This document shows positions 1 to 12,102 of a DNA stretch of 64,000 nt, in pieces. The notes beneath the pieces are model-generated. The model was not told where the DNA came from. It made no database searches and was given only the letters and a program-made list of their open reading frames with translations. The position numbers and the translations under genes are program-made. Numbering within the stretch: position 1 is the stretch's first letter; every line of letters starts with the position of its first letter. This DNA comes from Bedellia somnulentella (lineage: Eukaryota > Arthropoda > Insecta > Lepidoptera > Bedelliidae), in contig OY755173.1 in the NCBI GenBank assembly GCA_963576735.1, positions 7,286,873 through 7,350,872 on the forward strand. Reading direction: 5' to 3'.

Positions 1-495
1 CATCGGTTTCCAAAAAGATAAGAAAAGACGTGCTGCTATCAGGCATCGGCTTCCCGCGACTTAATGTTGCACAATTATAAATAAAACATAAACAAATCTT
101 ATCCAATCTTGCACTATTTACTTAAAAAATATAAAATAACTAGTCAAATTGTGACTCCTAAGAAAACCCATCCCAACAAAGACTACGTAACTTTTATCAC
201 GTACAAACATTTTCGATCATAATTCACGAACTCAAAAGATAACTTCCCCGAAAAGTTATAATGAAAATTTCTACCTGTGACGGCTGATACTGTTCTACAA
301 CACTTAACAATAAGTTTCGCATAGTTCGCAAAGTGTATGAGCCCTAGCCAAAACTCTTACGTCTCAAAAGGCCCAGTTTCTTGAAGAAAATGCATTTAAT
401 CATCTTGAGACCATAATAACTTCGAACTTTATGAATCGCTAACATATTTTTGTAACGCCCTTTTTGTAATTAATGTGTCTTATATTTTAATAACA
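1..495. other. AT-rich intergenic or intronic DNA
   Basis: No open frame of note and no repeat that I recognise before the old SINE-A copy that begins near 496. Confidence 0.5.
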
Positions 496-635
496 GCTGT
501 GTATGTGGGACTAGGATAGCACTAACATATTTCCCGTGGGCTTAGTTCAGGTATCCTCGTGTGACTTACTTAGGGTTATTAAGTCTTTTCAATTGATTGT
601 TTCGCGATGCAATTGAATGATCATCGCTAACAATT
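496..635 (+). repeat. Old SINE-A copy, 5' two thirds
   Basis: It aligns with the 5' part of SINE-A: GCTGTGTA start, then a GGATAGCACTA block, a CCCGTGGG block, a GTGACTTA block and GCGATGC-ATTG. It carries AATTGATTGTT where younger copies have GGGATTTTTGG. The same variant occurs near 12150, which suggests an older subfamily. The 3' third, with the tail, is missing. It is heavily mutated and has no visible target duplication. Confidence 0.5.
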
Positions 636-679
636 TTCGCAATAATATAAATATACTCATTTTGGACTTATCATAAAAT

Positions 680-958
680 ATAACATAACATAACAAAAAT
701 GTTCACGCCGAATATCCCCGAAGGGGTTGACAGAGGTACTAATACTTCTGAACATCACGTGACTTTGTCACCTGGTGTTCAGAGTACCCACGTTTTGCAT
801 GGACAGTGTACTCACGTGATAGGGGGTAGGCCTATCGCCGTTTTGTATGAGTACACTGTCACATGACTAAGTACAACTCAGCCATGTAGGTTTCCTCACG
901 ATGTTTTCCCTCACCGTTAACAACCATGATAAATTAACCACACATATGTCTTAAAGAT
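680..958 (-). repeat. SINE-B copy, lacking the tRNA-like head
   Basis: Read on the minus strand it runs from a body also seen at 11252-11594 and 40503-40832 to the 3' end CCCCTTCGGGGATATTCGGC-GTGAAC and a (TTATG)n-like tail at 680-694. The tRNA-like 5' head present in other copies is absent, as in a 5'-truncated insertion. The body holds a perfect 12-bp inverted repeat, GACAGTGTACTC at 802-813 and GAGTACACTGTC at 849-860. Confidence 0.7.
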
Positions 959-1784
959 AAGATAATGATATCTAAAATTAAAATTTAGGATGCTGTATTT
1001 TGCAATCATTTAGTCACGTTAAATTAAAATATTTATTTTAAATCCCTAAAATTTAAATCATAAACCAATCTTATTCCCATAAGTTAAAGGGTAGAATATA
1101 CAATCAAAATAAAAAGAAAGGTCGTTTCATTTCGTCAAAATACTCCCAGGTGGACATTTGGAACACATTGACAAGTATATCAGGTGTTTGGTGGCATCTA
1201 CTAATGTGTTTTCAGAATTAATGTCAAACTGGTTAAGCTGGGAGTATGCCGTCTATCGAATGTTATTAGTTTAACCTCAGGAATTGGTTTCTTAGATACA
1301 TATCAAAGGTCTAAAAAGGTTCTTAATTTATAATCTTTTTGTTCTATAATTATTTGTTTTTAATGTAGAATAATGTTGACTGGGTAACTTAATTAGAATA
1401 AAATTTTCAGTACAATAGGTAATTCAGTTTCAGGCTTCAAAATAGGGTTGCCGTATCGCAATACATATGTGGTTCTTTCGTATCACTTAGGTGTTAGCCT
1501 TACTACCAACGTGGTCTATTGCAGGCTGAATCTCATTCATCTCAGGCTATATTATATATGTCCCCACTGAAAAGTTTTAGCCCAACTGTATCAGGGTCAT
1601 TTGGCTATAATCAACCGCACTGGAATAATGCCATACTATTGGCTACTACCTGTAAAGTGACAATAACCAGGACTGACGGCTTAATGTGCCCTACAAACAT
1701 TGAATCATCATAATTTTTTAAATTTCAGGTTATTCAAGCTTATCTAAGCACTATTTTACGAGACTGAGTTGAGTATAAAAAAAT
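959..1784. other. Intergenic DNA around a small TIR element
   Basis: Apart from the 108-bp inverted-repeat element at 1140-1247 I see nothing here. A 64-codon frame at 1519-1713 has no recognisable motif. Confidence 0.4.
1140..1247. mobile_element. 108-bp MITE-like element with TA target sites
   Basis: Both ends carry ATACTCCCAG in inverted orientation (1140-1149 and 1238-1247). The similarity continues inward through GACATT...AACACATT on both arms. If the terminal repeat is read as CTCCCAG, each end is flanked by TA, the target of Tc1/mariner-type elements. It has no coding capacity. A chance inverted repeat is possible, but two-block similarity on both arms makes it less likely. Confidence 0.5.
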
Positions 1785-1791
1785 ACACTTT

Positions 1792-2017
1792 GAGAGTTTA
1801 TCTCCGAGATGCGAACCCGAGATGTCCAGATTATAAACCAAACGCTATACCACTATGCCGTTCTTCGAAATGCACGGAATTATTTTAAACCGATGGTTCT
1901 TGCTACGTAAAAGGTAGTCGTAGTCTCGCAACCCGCAATAGGGCAGCGTGGTGAACTATGGCCAAAACACCTTTTTCGAAAAAAGTGTAGGGACTTATTA
2001 TTATTATTATTATTTGA
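1792..2017 (+). repeat. SINE-C copy with inverted 5' head
   Basis: The 3' part (about 1862-2017, plus strand) matches the body of the full SINE-C at 3060-3395, including CAACCCGCAAT, CAGCGTGG and ACTATGGCC. It ends in a (TTA)n tail at 1996-2014. The 5' part (about 1792-1862) is the tRNA-like head on the opposite strand: on the minus strand an A-box-like TAGTGGTATAG precedes a B-box-like GGTTCGCATC. ACACTTT flanks the whole unit at 1785-1791 and 2018-2024, so this looks like one insertion with an inverted head. Confidence 0.6.
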
Positions 2018-2024
2018 ACACTTT

Positions 2025-3052
2025 ATTGCATACAAATACAATGTTTTTATATAGGTACAGATCATTAATGGACTAAGTACACAAAGGCGGACTTATCGCC
2101 TTAAATTATATGCATTAATATTTATTATATTAATTATTATATTATCATAAACTACAGTAGTATCACAAATTGGGAAGCTGATGGATGCAAATATCAAAAT
2201 ACCAATGGTATTCAAAATCTTTTAGAGAAAATGTTGTCCATAATCATTTAGTACGCTAAATTTCACCTAACTCAGAGCTTCAAATATTAACCAAATTAGA
2301 TATGAATATTTCAATTACAATAATGTTATAAGCCTAAATCCTGCCTTATATACTGGTACTGATATAATTAATCTGAAGTTTCTATTACATTCTCAATTCA
2401 TTCCGAGTATAAAGCCATACTAACGCGAATTAGAAGGGAAATTGGGCGAAAAATAAATCATAAACACACATTACGCAGCCCCATCAGTTTCGAAGTGTCA
2501 AAACCAGGGAGCACTCTGAAAATAGTTGCTTAAACAAAGCAACAATGCTTCGCCACAACTCCATCATGACTCCATAGTCAAAGGCATAAATAATAGGAAT
2601 ATTAATTAATAACTTCAAAGTCAACAGCCTTCACTTCGTCATTAATTTAAAGAGACATGCGAGTATGTACTCGTAAATCATTAGTTATCACCGACTAGGT
2701 TAGGAAATTGACTTAAATTTTATCTTTGAGATTATTTTGAAACGTGTTCAAATTACCTCTTTATTACGGTATGACTATCGGAAATCACGAGACGGTTAAT
2801 CGTGGTTTTAACGGCACAAATTTATTGTGCTTAAATGTTTACGAATACGTAAACTTTAAATCATATTTTTACTTTGCGAGAATGTATTTTCCCCTGACCA
2901 TAATTATCTATGTGGTCGTACCTATTACGTCCCTCATAACAAATTAAGCAGTAAAATAGAACAAAAGAGCGTATTAATAGAAAGTTTGGGATTCAAACCC
3001 GATCATTCTTAATTTGGCGCTAATATTTTCTCCTATTATGTCATACCTCCTC
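2025..3052. other. AT-rich DNA without recognised genes
   Basis: A 67-codon frame at 2744-2947 ends in a hydrophobic stretch, but it has no recognisable domain and I do not call it a gene. Confidence 0.4.
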
Positions 3053-3059
3053 ATGTCAT

Positions 3060-3395
3060 GCCTCCGTGGTCTAGCGGTTAAGCGCTTGGTTTCAAGTACG
3101 GAGGTCTCGGGTTCGATTCCCGAGGGGTGGTAACCTTACAAATTTAATTTGTAAGATTTAACCCAGTTTGGAAGGATATTGCAGGCTTGAATCACCTGAT
3201 TATCCGAAAATTAAGATGATTCCGTGCTTCGGAGGGCACGTTAAGCCGTCGGTCCCGGCTACTATTACGGTAGTAGTCATTAGTCTGCCAACCCGCAATT
3301 GGCCAGCGTGGTAGACTATGGCCAAATCGCCCTATATAGGGTAGGCTCGAGCCCCTTGGTGGGGACATATATGGGCTGTAAGAAAAAAAAAAAGA
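3060..3395 (+). repeat. SINE-C, full-length tRNA-derived SINE
   Basis: A tRNA-like head carries an A box TGGTCTAGCGG (3067-3077) and a B box GGTTCGATTCC (3110-3120). A body follows with CGTGCTTCGGAGGGCACG, AGCCGTCGGTCCCGGCT and CCAACCCGCAATTGG, then AGCCCCTTGGTGGGG and an A-rich tail at 3381-3395. ATGTCAT flanks the element at 3053-3059 and 3396-3402. The acceptor stem does not pair, so it is not a working tRNA gene. The body type is, to my knowledge, common in moths and butterflies. Confidence 0.85.
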
Positions 3396-3402
3396 ATGTC
3401 AT

Positions 3403-6400
3403 ATACATATCACAGCTATAAGTCCCCGTAGTTTTAGTCACCTTGTACGACAACTCCGGAAAAAATGGGTTAGTGCTATGGTGAACCGACATGATACAGC
3501 ATTATAAACTTCATGAATGACTGAAGAATTCCTAATTTCGGAGCTTTCGTTACCGCTTTCTGGATTTATAGCTGTGAGTATATGTAGATGATATTTGAAC
3601 TTCCAAGTGATCTCACAGTTAGTTTCGACAATCACGTCAATATATTATCAAATTTAAGTCAGTGAGGCATATATCATATTTTCTGTAATGCAAATTTCTC
3701 ATAGATTGTCAATTACTTGTAAAGAACCCAACAATATTTCCATACAGTACTATGTTCACACTGATAGATATATTCCGTAGATGAATAATTATAAATGAGC
3801 TAATAATAAAATTAAGTTTTCAAAAATAAGTATCAAAATCTTCCTACAAGCCTCAACGCAATTGTATTTTATATTTTTATATCAGATACATGATAAGTTA
3901 TTGTAAATTACATTCTTAAACACATTCTAACAATTGTAAATCAATAATGTCTCATAAGTATAACTTACAACGTTGGCATTATTTAAGCATTTTACTTAAG
4001 GAACATACTTCGTAAAACGACCCCTGAAAATGGTTTACTTCAACATACATTACCAGGGTAACATAAATTGGTCAGATACAGTTTTTTAATCGTCCACTCA
4101 GGCCACTTGACAGGCACTCGTGATGGATGACGGGCTTTTCCGAGGGTCACGTTTTGTCATCTTATTAATACTTAAATTGGAACCTTCTACTTACAAGCAA
4201 GCAAAGTGGATAATACAACCAAATATTTCGTAAATGTTTTCAGCGCTTTATTCATATGTTATGAATAGGAACTGATGGAGCGTTTCATCATATTATGTGA
4301 ATAACAATTTCTGTCAAGATGTGATGCGAGGAGATTAATAAATTACCTACTTACTTAAACTCTCGTTATATTTTTAATTATCTTTGAGAATTGTAATATT
4401 TACATACGATAAAACTGTAGCGGGGTCCTTCCTTTACATTGTTTTTTTTTTGTATTTTTCGATACTGAAGCCATCTTTGTAACTTTTAAATAATTGATGG
4501 ATATGTCACGCAAGAACACATCCTTTTTTTTTAAACAAATTTGTTATTGAAGACCATAGTTTTGTTTTCCTTAAAATACGTTGTTTTTACTGATTGTATG
4601 CGTATATTTTTATTATATTTGACTATCTCAATACATAGTGTAATCTAAACGCAGTAATAAAGACAACTTATAAAATTTTAGCCTCCCCTAATTTCTACCA
4701 CTTTACCTGCAATAACGTAAAGATAGCTATTTCCCAAAACACATTAACAAAGTTGGTAAGGTCTCAAGCAAGTCTTGAGAGGTTAATAGCTTGTCATCCC
4801 GTATGATGGGTGGCCAACCCTTCACTCGCCTCGCCTCATCAGTAATCACATTTTCTAGCAGTACCTCGGCTATGTTTTATGTAAAGATTTTCGTATACTG
4901 TGCTTTGAATTTTAATGTGCAATAAACCGGATTCGAGCGGCCTATTTTAAGGAGATTATGCGAATTTCGTAGTCAATGTTATTTAATGTCATTAATACGT
5001 TTGTTGTAGGTATTTCGGAGAACTACTGTTTTCAACCACTAGTTGAACATTATTTTGTTTGATAAATAATGCAACAAATGTTTTTTTTAAATATTGCAAT
5101 ATCTATCATATAATTACTAGAAGTTTTAGATTCGTGTTTTAAGGCAATCGTAAATAGATTAAATTTAATCCAATTTGAAAAATATTTGAGTAAATTAAAA
5201 TTGTTGTTAACTCAAAACGGCTACTAAGACACTGATTGATTTTATTTATATTGGAGTATAATTATTGTAATATTTTTCTGTAAAACGTAACTAAGGTGTT
5301 GTCCTATGACTTTCGGTAATACATCATGTATTGGTTGTATTTGACAACAAAATGGGCGGTCCGACTTGACACCGTTTAATGACGTGTCATCACAAGAGAC
5401 CGGGTTCTGCAATCTCTTGCCCGATTATTGACATTACTGCTTTATCCTCTTTACAAACACATTTACTATATTTGTATAATTGATTATAATAGCTAAAGAC
5501 GCTAAAAAGAAATGTAAACTATGTGGTCAAATTAAATGTAAATTGAAAAATTTTCAAAAAGAGAAGTTGCAATCAAGAAGAGCGTAATATTCCAGGCGAT
5601 TGCAAAAATGTTTTGGCGCGCCGTTGGTTCGGCAAATATCGTCGCAGATCTGAGGAAAATGGAGGGCTAGAGGGGAGGCTGACGCTTCAATTTCTCTCTG
5701 CGGCCGGTCGTGCGGCGAAGGAGCTTGAAAAAATCTGGAAATGGCGAAAAGCGCAGCGACGAGTGTCGGCCGCCGATTTGCCACGTTGCAAGAGATTGTA
5801 CCGTTTGTTTTGTTTGCCTCTTACCGTCTTATTTTTATAAAACGAAATGCACATTCACCAACTTATATTTCTTATATGCAACTTTCCTACGGGCAATCAA
5901 AAATTTGCCTCCTCGTTTTACTACATTCAGTTTCATTGTTACAAAATGAGATTGTAAGGAAACGAGATTGCGATGAAACTGCCTTCAGCTTTTGTATTAT
6001 GTATGATTTTAGGACACACAGTAATATTTTTGACTGTATTGCCATACAAAAAATACGATTCTCTAAATGAACTTAAACTGCATGATGTGATTGTAAATTA
6101 ATGAAGTAGAAAGTTTTATAATTTATATATCAACCATTTCACTTAACTAAGTTAACATCTAAAGAATAAATAATTATACTATTTCAAAAAAATGTTCAGT
6201 TAAACCAATCTTTTGTAATAAAGACACTTCCTTATAGGACGCGTAAGCGAATACCATTTTAAGTCAGCGACATATGCTGTTTCACGCAAATTACGGAAGA
6301 TTTATCATAAGACTCCTCCTTCACGATTACAACGTGCGGAGATATTGTGAGAGCGTTTGAGCTAAGTACTAAAAAAAGACAATTAAAGGGATATTGTGAA

Positions 6401-8111
6401 GCGTTTAGGTTCCCCTCGTGGGGAGGGCGTCGGGGGATGGCGTCTCGTCTGACATCAGCAGCCAGCGCGGTGCGTGATCGCGGCTCGTCCTAGAACGAAC
6501 ACGTAAAAGGCGTGGAGCAATATCATAGACTACAACCCAAGACGAAGTATACACCACTGACGGTATTGCACTTGAACCTAAAGCTAAAAGCGATACACCA
6601 ACACAAATAACAGTTATTTGATTTAACTCGGATGTGTACAGGCGGGTTGTGTTTGCTCGCGTTTGGCAGATGTCAATGTATGTTTTGAAACAGTCTCTTT
6701 GTTTGAGATGTTTGTTTCGCGGTCGGGTATCGTTTTCATATAGCTAGTATGGGTAGATAGAAAAGGTGAAACATGGGACATTAGGAGTGAGTAGTATAAC
6801 GTGACAGTTGGTTAGATAATTAATGCTAATCGATGTCAGGACGTGCGATTGGTTCTGTAGTGAGAGTATATCAATTACATTAATGAGCTCCCGGCCGTCT
6901 GTATCCAAGTTTCAATATTATGCAAATGCTTACGTTTATTTGCCGAGTGACGTCGGTATCGCATCGAGTGCACTCATCACTCCCCTAGGTCTGCCGTATC
7001 GGTCTGATTAGCCAGTGCTTTATTCAGTCGTTTGTACATAACCTGCTATTCTGTTGAAAACCCTGCACTTTGATCTTGCTTTGAATATTCTATGTTCAAT
7101 AATCCTGTTGCCGAACAGTTTTCAGTTTTTTATTTTAATTTCAAAATATATAAAAAGTATGTTCATCTTTTTTTGTACTTTTGCAATGTCTGTCAGAAGT
7201 TTGGTTCGATGACTTTTGTTTTCAGAAAAGGGTTGACTGAGTACTAATGAAATTGGATTCTGTCATAATAGTAAATGGGTTTGTTTCTAAGGGTTTTTTT
7301 CTTTCTATTTTTGTATTACATATAAGTCATAGGTCAAACTAAGATAATGGTTATATTATATCCGCATATATATTTATTTATTATTCAGTGACTTATATTG
7401 TATAGATAATGGTGCACAACCCTTTGTGCACACTATTTCTCTCGGTAATGTGTTGTCTTCGTATAATTAAATAATTAATTAATCAATTCATTTTTATATT
7501 GCGTTAAAATAAAAGAATGTCAATTTCAAAATCATATTCCGATCTGACTCACGGAATTAGTTGAGAAACCAAACCGACATCATTGAACGAATTGAGTTGA
7601 TCAAACTCCACATTAAGGCTGTAATAGCGTAGTAACTATCTTCACAATGTGAGCGCTCAAGGTTTGTCTTCCCGCATTGCAGCGAATGTGGTGACGTGGC
7701 TTCAGCGAAATCGGTGCTCGTTTATCAATCAAAGTCAATATTGTCGCTTATATCCACACACACACACACACACTAATATAATGGAACAGCCTTAAGGTTA
7801 CATATGAGTTTTACTATCTACGTCAACGGCAGCGCCGATAAATTATTAATGGGAATGAGTTGGTTATTAATTTCGATGTTATATTAGCTTTTGCTGACAG
7901 TTTTAAACTGTATTTTGATTTTTTTATGTTTTTGTTCGCCTTTTCTTAAGTTAGATTAGGAATATATCTCATAAATGAAATGTCCACTCATTATGGTGTA
8001 GTCAAGATTCAGAATATAAGGCTGGATACCGATTTTTAGAGTACGAAATAAATGATATAAAATAAAAGTTAAGGCTAGATTTCGTGAGTAATAATAATTA
8101 TTGAATAGAAC
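3403..8111. other. Gene-free stretch with two GC-rich patches
   Basis: It is mostly AT-rich. GC/CpG-rich patches lie at about 5613-5800 and 6405-6500. The first opens overlapping frames of 75-110 codons on both strands, none with a recognisable domain. A (CA)9 microsatellite lies at 7755-7773. No transposon coding remains were seen. Confidence 0.4.
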
Positions 8112-8697
8112 AAAAAAAGCGGCCAAGAGCGAGATGGACTCGCTAATGAAGGGTTCCGTAGCAGCACTAGCAAGTAATTTGATTTATGACGTTTAAAAAT
8201 AGAACTACTGGCTAGATCTCATTTAAACCAATTTTCGTTAGTAGTTTGTATAGTAATACACATCATATATTTTTTTCAGTTTTATCATGCCCATATTTTA
8301 GAAGTTACGGGGGGGGACACACATTTTACCACTTTGGAAAAGTCTCTCGCGCAAACTATTCAGTTTTGAAAAAAATGATATAACAAACCTCAACATCATT
8401 TTCAAATACCTTTTGATAGATACCCCACACGTATAGGTTTGATGAAAAAAAAAAATTGAGTTTCAGTTCTATGTATGGGGAACCCTAAAAATTTTGGTTT
8501 TTTTTTCAGATTTTATTTTAAAATCTTAATGCGGTTTACAGAATACATCTACGCACCAATTTCTAATAATGTAGTTCTTATAGTTTCGGAATAAACTGGC
8601 TGTGACATACGGACGGACGGACGGACGGACAGACAGACAGACATGACGAATCTATAAGGGTCCCGTTTTTGCCATTTGGCTACGGAACCCTAAAAAA
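8112..8697 (-). mobile_element. 586-bp repeat with AGGGTTCCGTAGC ends
   Basis: The ends carry AGGGTTCCGTAGC (about 8149-8161) and its complement GCTACGGAACCCT (about 8672-8684). A T-rich or A-rich end and a small GCGAG/CTCGC hairpin (8129-8143) lie outside the left one. Near the right end is a tetranucleotide array of GGAC then AGAC units (about 8611-8643). I recognise this type as abundant in Lepidoptera but cannot place it in a class. It has no coding capacity. The strand given follows the GGGTTCCGTAGCC end taken as 5' and is arbitrary. Confidence 0.6.
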
Positions 8698-8747
8698 AGG
8701 ATGAATATTTTTAACTTAGTTTGTTTCTGTTTGATTCAACATCAAAG

Positions 8748-8860
8748 CTTATATATTGTCCCCTTTAAGAGGCCCTAACCTACACTGAATAGGGTGATGA
8801 GGGCATAGTCCACTACGCTTGGTCTACTCTTAATGCGGGTTGGCTGTTTCATATCATTCA
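8748..8860 (-). repeat. SINE-C 3' fragment
   Basis: On the minus strand it reads AGCCAACCCGCATT, then GTAGTGGACTATGCCCTCA and further body toward an A-rich end. This matches the segment of SINE-C around 3285-3380. The head and central body are missing. Confidence 0.5.
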
Positions 8861-10258
8861 TATTAGGTTTTGTATATTTCTAAGTCCCGCAAAACCTTTA
8901 TAGTGTTGTAAAATACATAAAAGTTATATAAAAAAAACATGCACATTTATTTATTTAGTTCAATCCGTGCGACTCGATACAATTTCTCTAATTTTTTTGT
9001 ATGATTTGCAACGTGAGAGTGAACACGCAAACCGATTAGTTCTGCATGTTAAGGTCAATCTAAACGTCATATTTTTCGAATCGGTCGTTGTACAAACAAC
9101 ACGTGCCTATTCAATCTTCCCTCGATAGGTGCCGCACCGGTACGAATAAATCAAGTATCTCACTTTTTCACCTGCCACACACAAAAGCTTCGCACTGAAA
9201 CTTGATTTGGGTTATTTCTGACGAAAATGTCTGCCTATTTGTTATACTATTGATATTGAGCATCACGTGCACGCCATAGTTTCGCATGTTGCTGAGAGAT
9301 ATTGAGTGAAAATTGCCTCCATATTCACGACAATGTGTGCATTGAAAAGATTCTTTCAAGTGGAAACATTTCTTTGTCACACATTTTATGTGAAAATTAC
9401 TCCGTAATCGAAGAAAATTGACGCGATTACTAACCAAATAAGTAATTATCGACTCGTTCAACTCATCTCGTTTACATACATTACTCGTGAACAACATCAA
9501 GAGAGAGTTTTAATTCATTTACAACGTTGAACCTCGCTGCGTATCGATTTTGATAGCACAATCTCTTGGCTTGATCGAGCTAAAGAATCTGGGAGGCATG
9601 CCATTGTGGCGTCGGTAAGTGCCTATTTGAGGCGGCTGCGTAGCCACTTATGACGGCAGCCGATAGCGTAATCCGAATTGACGTGTATTGTGCGAGTGCG
9701 ATAGCAGCACAGAATACGACCGCGGGCGGGTGGAGGCGCCAAGCAGACTATTCAACCGCATCTTGTATGTTCCTTCCTCACCGTAATGCAAATGTTGCCC
9801 CAGTGATTGCTTGTAAAACTTAAATAATACGAAGTGCTCGAATGTCGCCCGCTTTCAATACAACTGCGGATAAATTTGAATGAAATCTCGGAATTACTCG
9901 ACAACTAAAACGGAGTTCATTTTGTTGTTGAATATTTATATTTCGTGAAAATCGAATTCAATCAAAGATTCGATCTGAGGATAGTTGAAATTAACAATTC
10001 AAATTTGTCCTGCTTAAATACGCTCGCTCTGTGGTTGTTATCATTCAATTAAGATTTTGTTATAACTACCTGTTCCGGTCGTTAATTCGTTCAATCTGCT
10101 GTTTGTTTTTCCATTTATTAAGTACTCTTGCGCTTAGGCTAAAGATATCTTAACCTTACAAAAAGGATAGGCAAAGATAAGTACAGCATTATAATTTAAT
10201 CATTTAAAAAAAATAAAAAAAACAGACATCTGTCTGTAAGACATAAAACATCAATCTG
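8861..10258. other. Gene-free stretch with CpG-rich island
   Basis: About 9590-9765 is strikingly GC and CpG rich compared with its surroundings. A 110-codon minus frame at 9168-9500 has C-x4-C and C-x2-C spacings but no recognised zinc-finger family, so it is not called as a gene. Confidence 0.4.
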
Positions 10259-10425
10259 GATAGAATGGTTTTCATATGACTTCTTGAAGAGAAGAAAAAA
10301 TAGACAAATTGGATAGGAGTTGTTGAGTAGATATGAGATAAATGGTTAAATGTGGAGGAAATATCGTGGCGCTCAATATCTTTTGTCTACCCTTATGGAA
10401 GTTAATGACCTGAGTATAAGTAAAT
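10259..10425 (+). repeat. Decayed RTE-like LINE 3' fragment
   Basis: The left half resembles the LINE segment around 42240-42290 (ATGGTTT start, then AAATTGG). The right half resembles the LINE 3' end: GTGGCGCTCAATATC, TGTCTACCC, then GAGTATAAGTAAATG. An internal segment is missing. Similarity is weak and judged by eye. Confidence 0.4.
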
Positions 10426-11250
10426 GAAAAAAACTAAGTCGGAAATTTGGAATAGCGCTATTCTATTAACAGATTAATAAAAGTTATACATTTGGCAAAA
10501 TATATAAATATAAATGCTGTGTCTTTTAATAGCAAACGTTATATTTGAATATCATTTTAGGGTTATGGAACCCTAAAAAGATAATCAAATATACGGTATG
10601 GACCTAAAGGTGAAAATGGGACCCTTGGGCCTGATGATATCGAATAAACTGTGCTTCATCATAAAATTTTTAGTTGCAATAACTCAAGCCTATATTTTAA
10701 ATTGATAAAAGACATCAAACTAAACAACTTTGCCTATAAAATGCTTCTCTAAAATATTTTAAATCTTCAAAATAAATAATACATAAAAAGTGTCGTACCT
10801 AGATCAAACTGAGAAAGTATGGTGAGTTTCTTAGCCTAAGCTAAAATACAAAAACATATGGTCAAATCACAAGATGTTTTTTTTTTATTTCAGCTGAGGC
10901 TAAGAGCCTTGTTACTTGTGTGATGATGATGATGAGTGTGAAATTAATTTATTTTAAATACCACCATTAATTTTTATAAATGGATTACAATTTTAGCTCT
11001 AGGGCTATTCACTACTACGTGGCGACACTTGATCAATACGAAGGAAATAAACTTAGATGATCATATTTAATTTACAATCCTTTCCTCACTCAGTACCTAA
11101 AAGTGGCTGCAGATATGAAATACTACGGAGTTGTAGATACAATGTAATACAATATCACATGACTAAGTGAAATTCATTCATTGAGCTAATATTTTCCATC
11201 AACATTAAATATTCTCACAATTAAATGAAAGTAATTATGTAATTAAAGTA
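10426..11250. other. AT-rich DNA with minor repeats
   Basis: It contains the palindrome AGGGTTATGGAACCCT (10559-10574), which resembles fused ends of the 586-bp repeat at 8112, and a short (GAT)n run near 10921-10935. Confidence 0.35.
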
Positions 11251-11251
11251 A

Positions 11252-11594
11252 CGACATGATAGTCCAAGGGGTAGAACACCCGCCTGTAAACAGACAGACG
11301 TGAGTTCAAATTCCGGGTCGGGCCTACACCAATTTGTCTTTTCTAAAGTGTTATGTCTGGTTAAATTATGATGGTTGTTAACGGTAAGGGAAAACGAAAA
11401 GCGAAAAGGGAGGGGTGTGACAGTGTATTCGTACTAAACGGCGATAGGCTGGCCCCCAATCACGTGAGCAAAACGTGGGTACCTACTTTGGACACTAGGT
11501 GGCGCTGTCACGTTCTTCATAAGTATTGGTACCTCTGCCAACCCCTTCGGGGATAAACGGCGTGAACGTTTATGTTGTTTATGTTTACGTTATT
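11252..11594 (+). repeat. SINE-B, tRNA-derived, near full length
   Basis: The tRNA-like head has an A box TAGTCCAAGGGG (11260-11271) and a B box AGTTCAAATTCC (11303-11314). The body is shared with the copies at 680 and 40503. The 3' end is CTGCCAACCCCTTCGGGG (about 11535-11552), then ATAAACGGCGTGAACG and a TTATG-like tail. The right arm of the 12-bp inverted repeat seen at 802-860 is deleted here. A 62-codon frame across the body is not a gene. Confidence 0.8.
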
Positions 11595-12102
11595 ATATTT
11601 CTATCGCAATGAAAACTAATTGCGATATTATTGTATATTTAAATACACAATTAAAAAAAGCTTTTAAAAAGAGTAGCTCGGTATGCAGCAAAAGGTTTAT
11701 TTTTTTTAAAGTACAGTTATTCTAATACTGTTTTATATATTAATCAGACATAATTTAGACAAAACAACACTATCAGAGTCAATGAGTTCCCAATTTCAAT
11801 TCTCAATCGATTCTCTGAAGTAAAACATTGATATTCACTAGTAGTCGGTTGGTCCTAAATTAATCGTTGTACTATTTATTCGACCATAAATGATATCTAA
11901 GCGGGATCGTAAGCGCGATCGTTCGGCCCCATCGAATGCAATTCATGTAAACGGCAAAACCGCATCACGAATTCAGAAGACCAATTCCTTTAAATGAAAT
12001 ATTTGAAATCGTAACTAGAACTTATATTTTTACTCAACTATACAAACTATTCTGTGAAGAGTCAGCAGAGAATAACTGATGCATTTTCGCTCGTGAATTT
12101 CT
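11595..12102. other. No feature recognised
   Basis: AT-rich sequence with a T-run near 11700. Nothing supportable was seen. Confidence 0.4.

Noticed and set aside
3060..3132. tRNA gene
   Set aside because: A and B boxes are present, but the acceptor arms do not pair and the sequence runs on into a SINE body with A-tail and target duplication.
5554..6070. Exon suggested by four overlapping frames
   Set aside because: The frames occupy both strands and several phases of a GC-rich patch, where stops are rare by composition. None has a recognisable domain.
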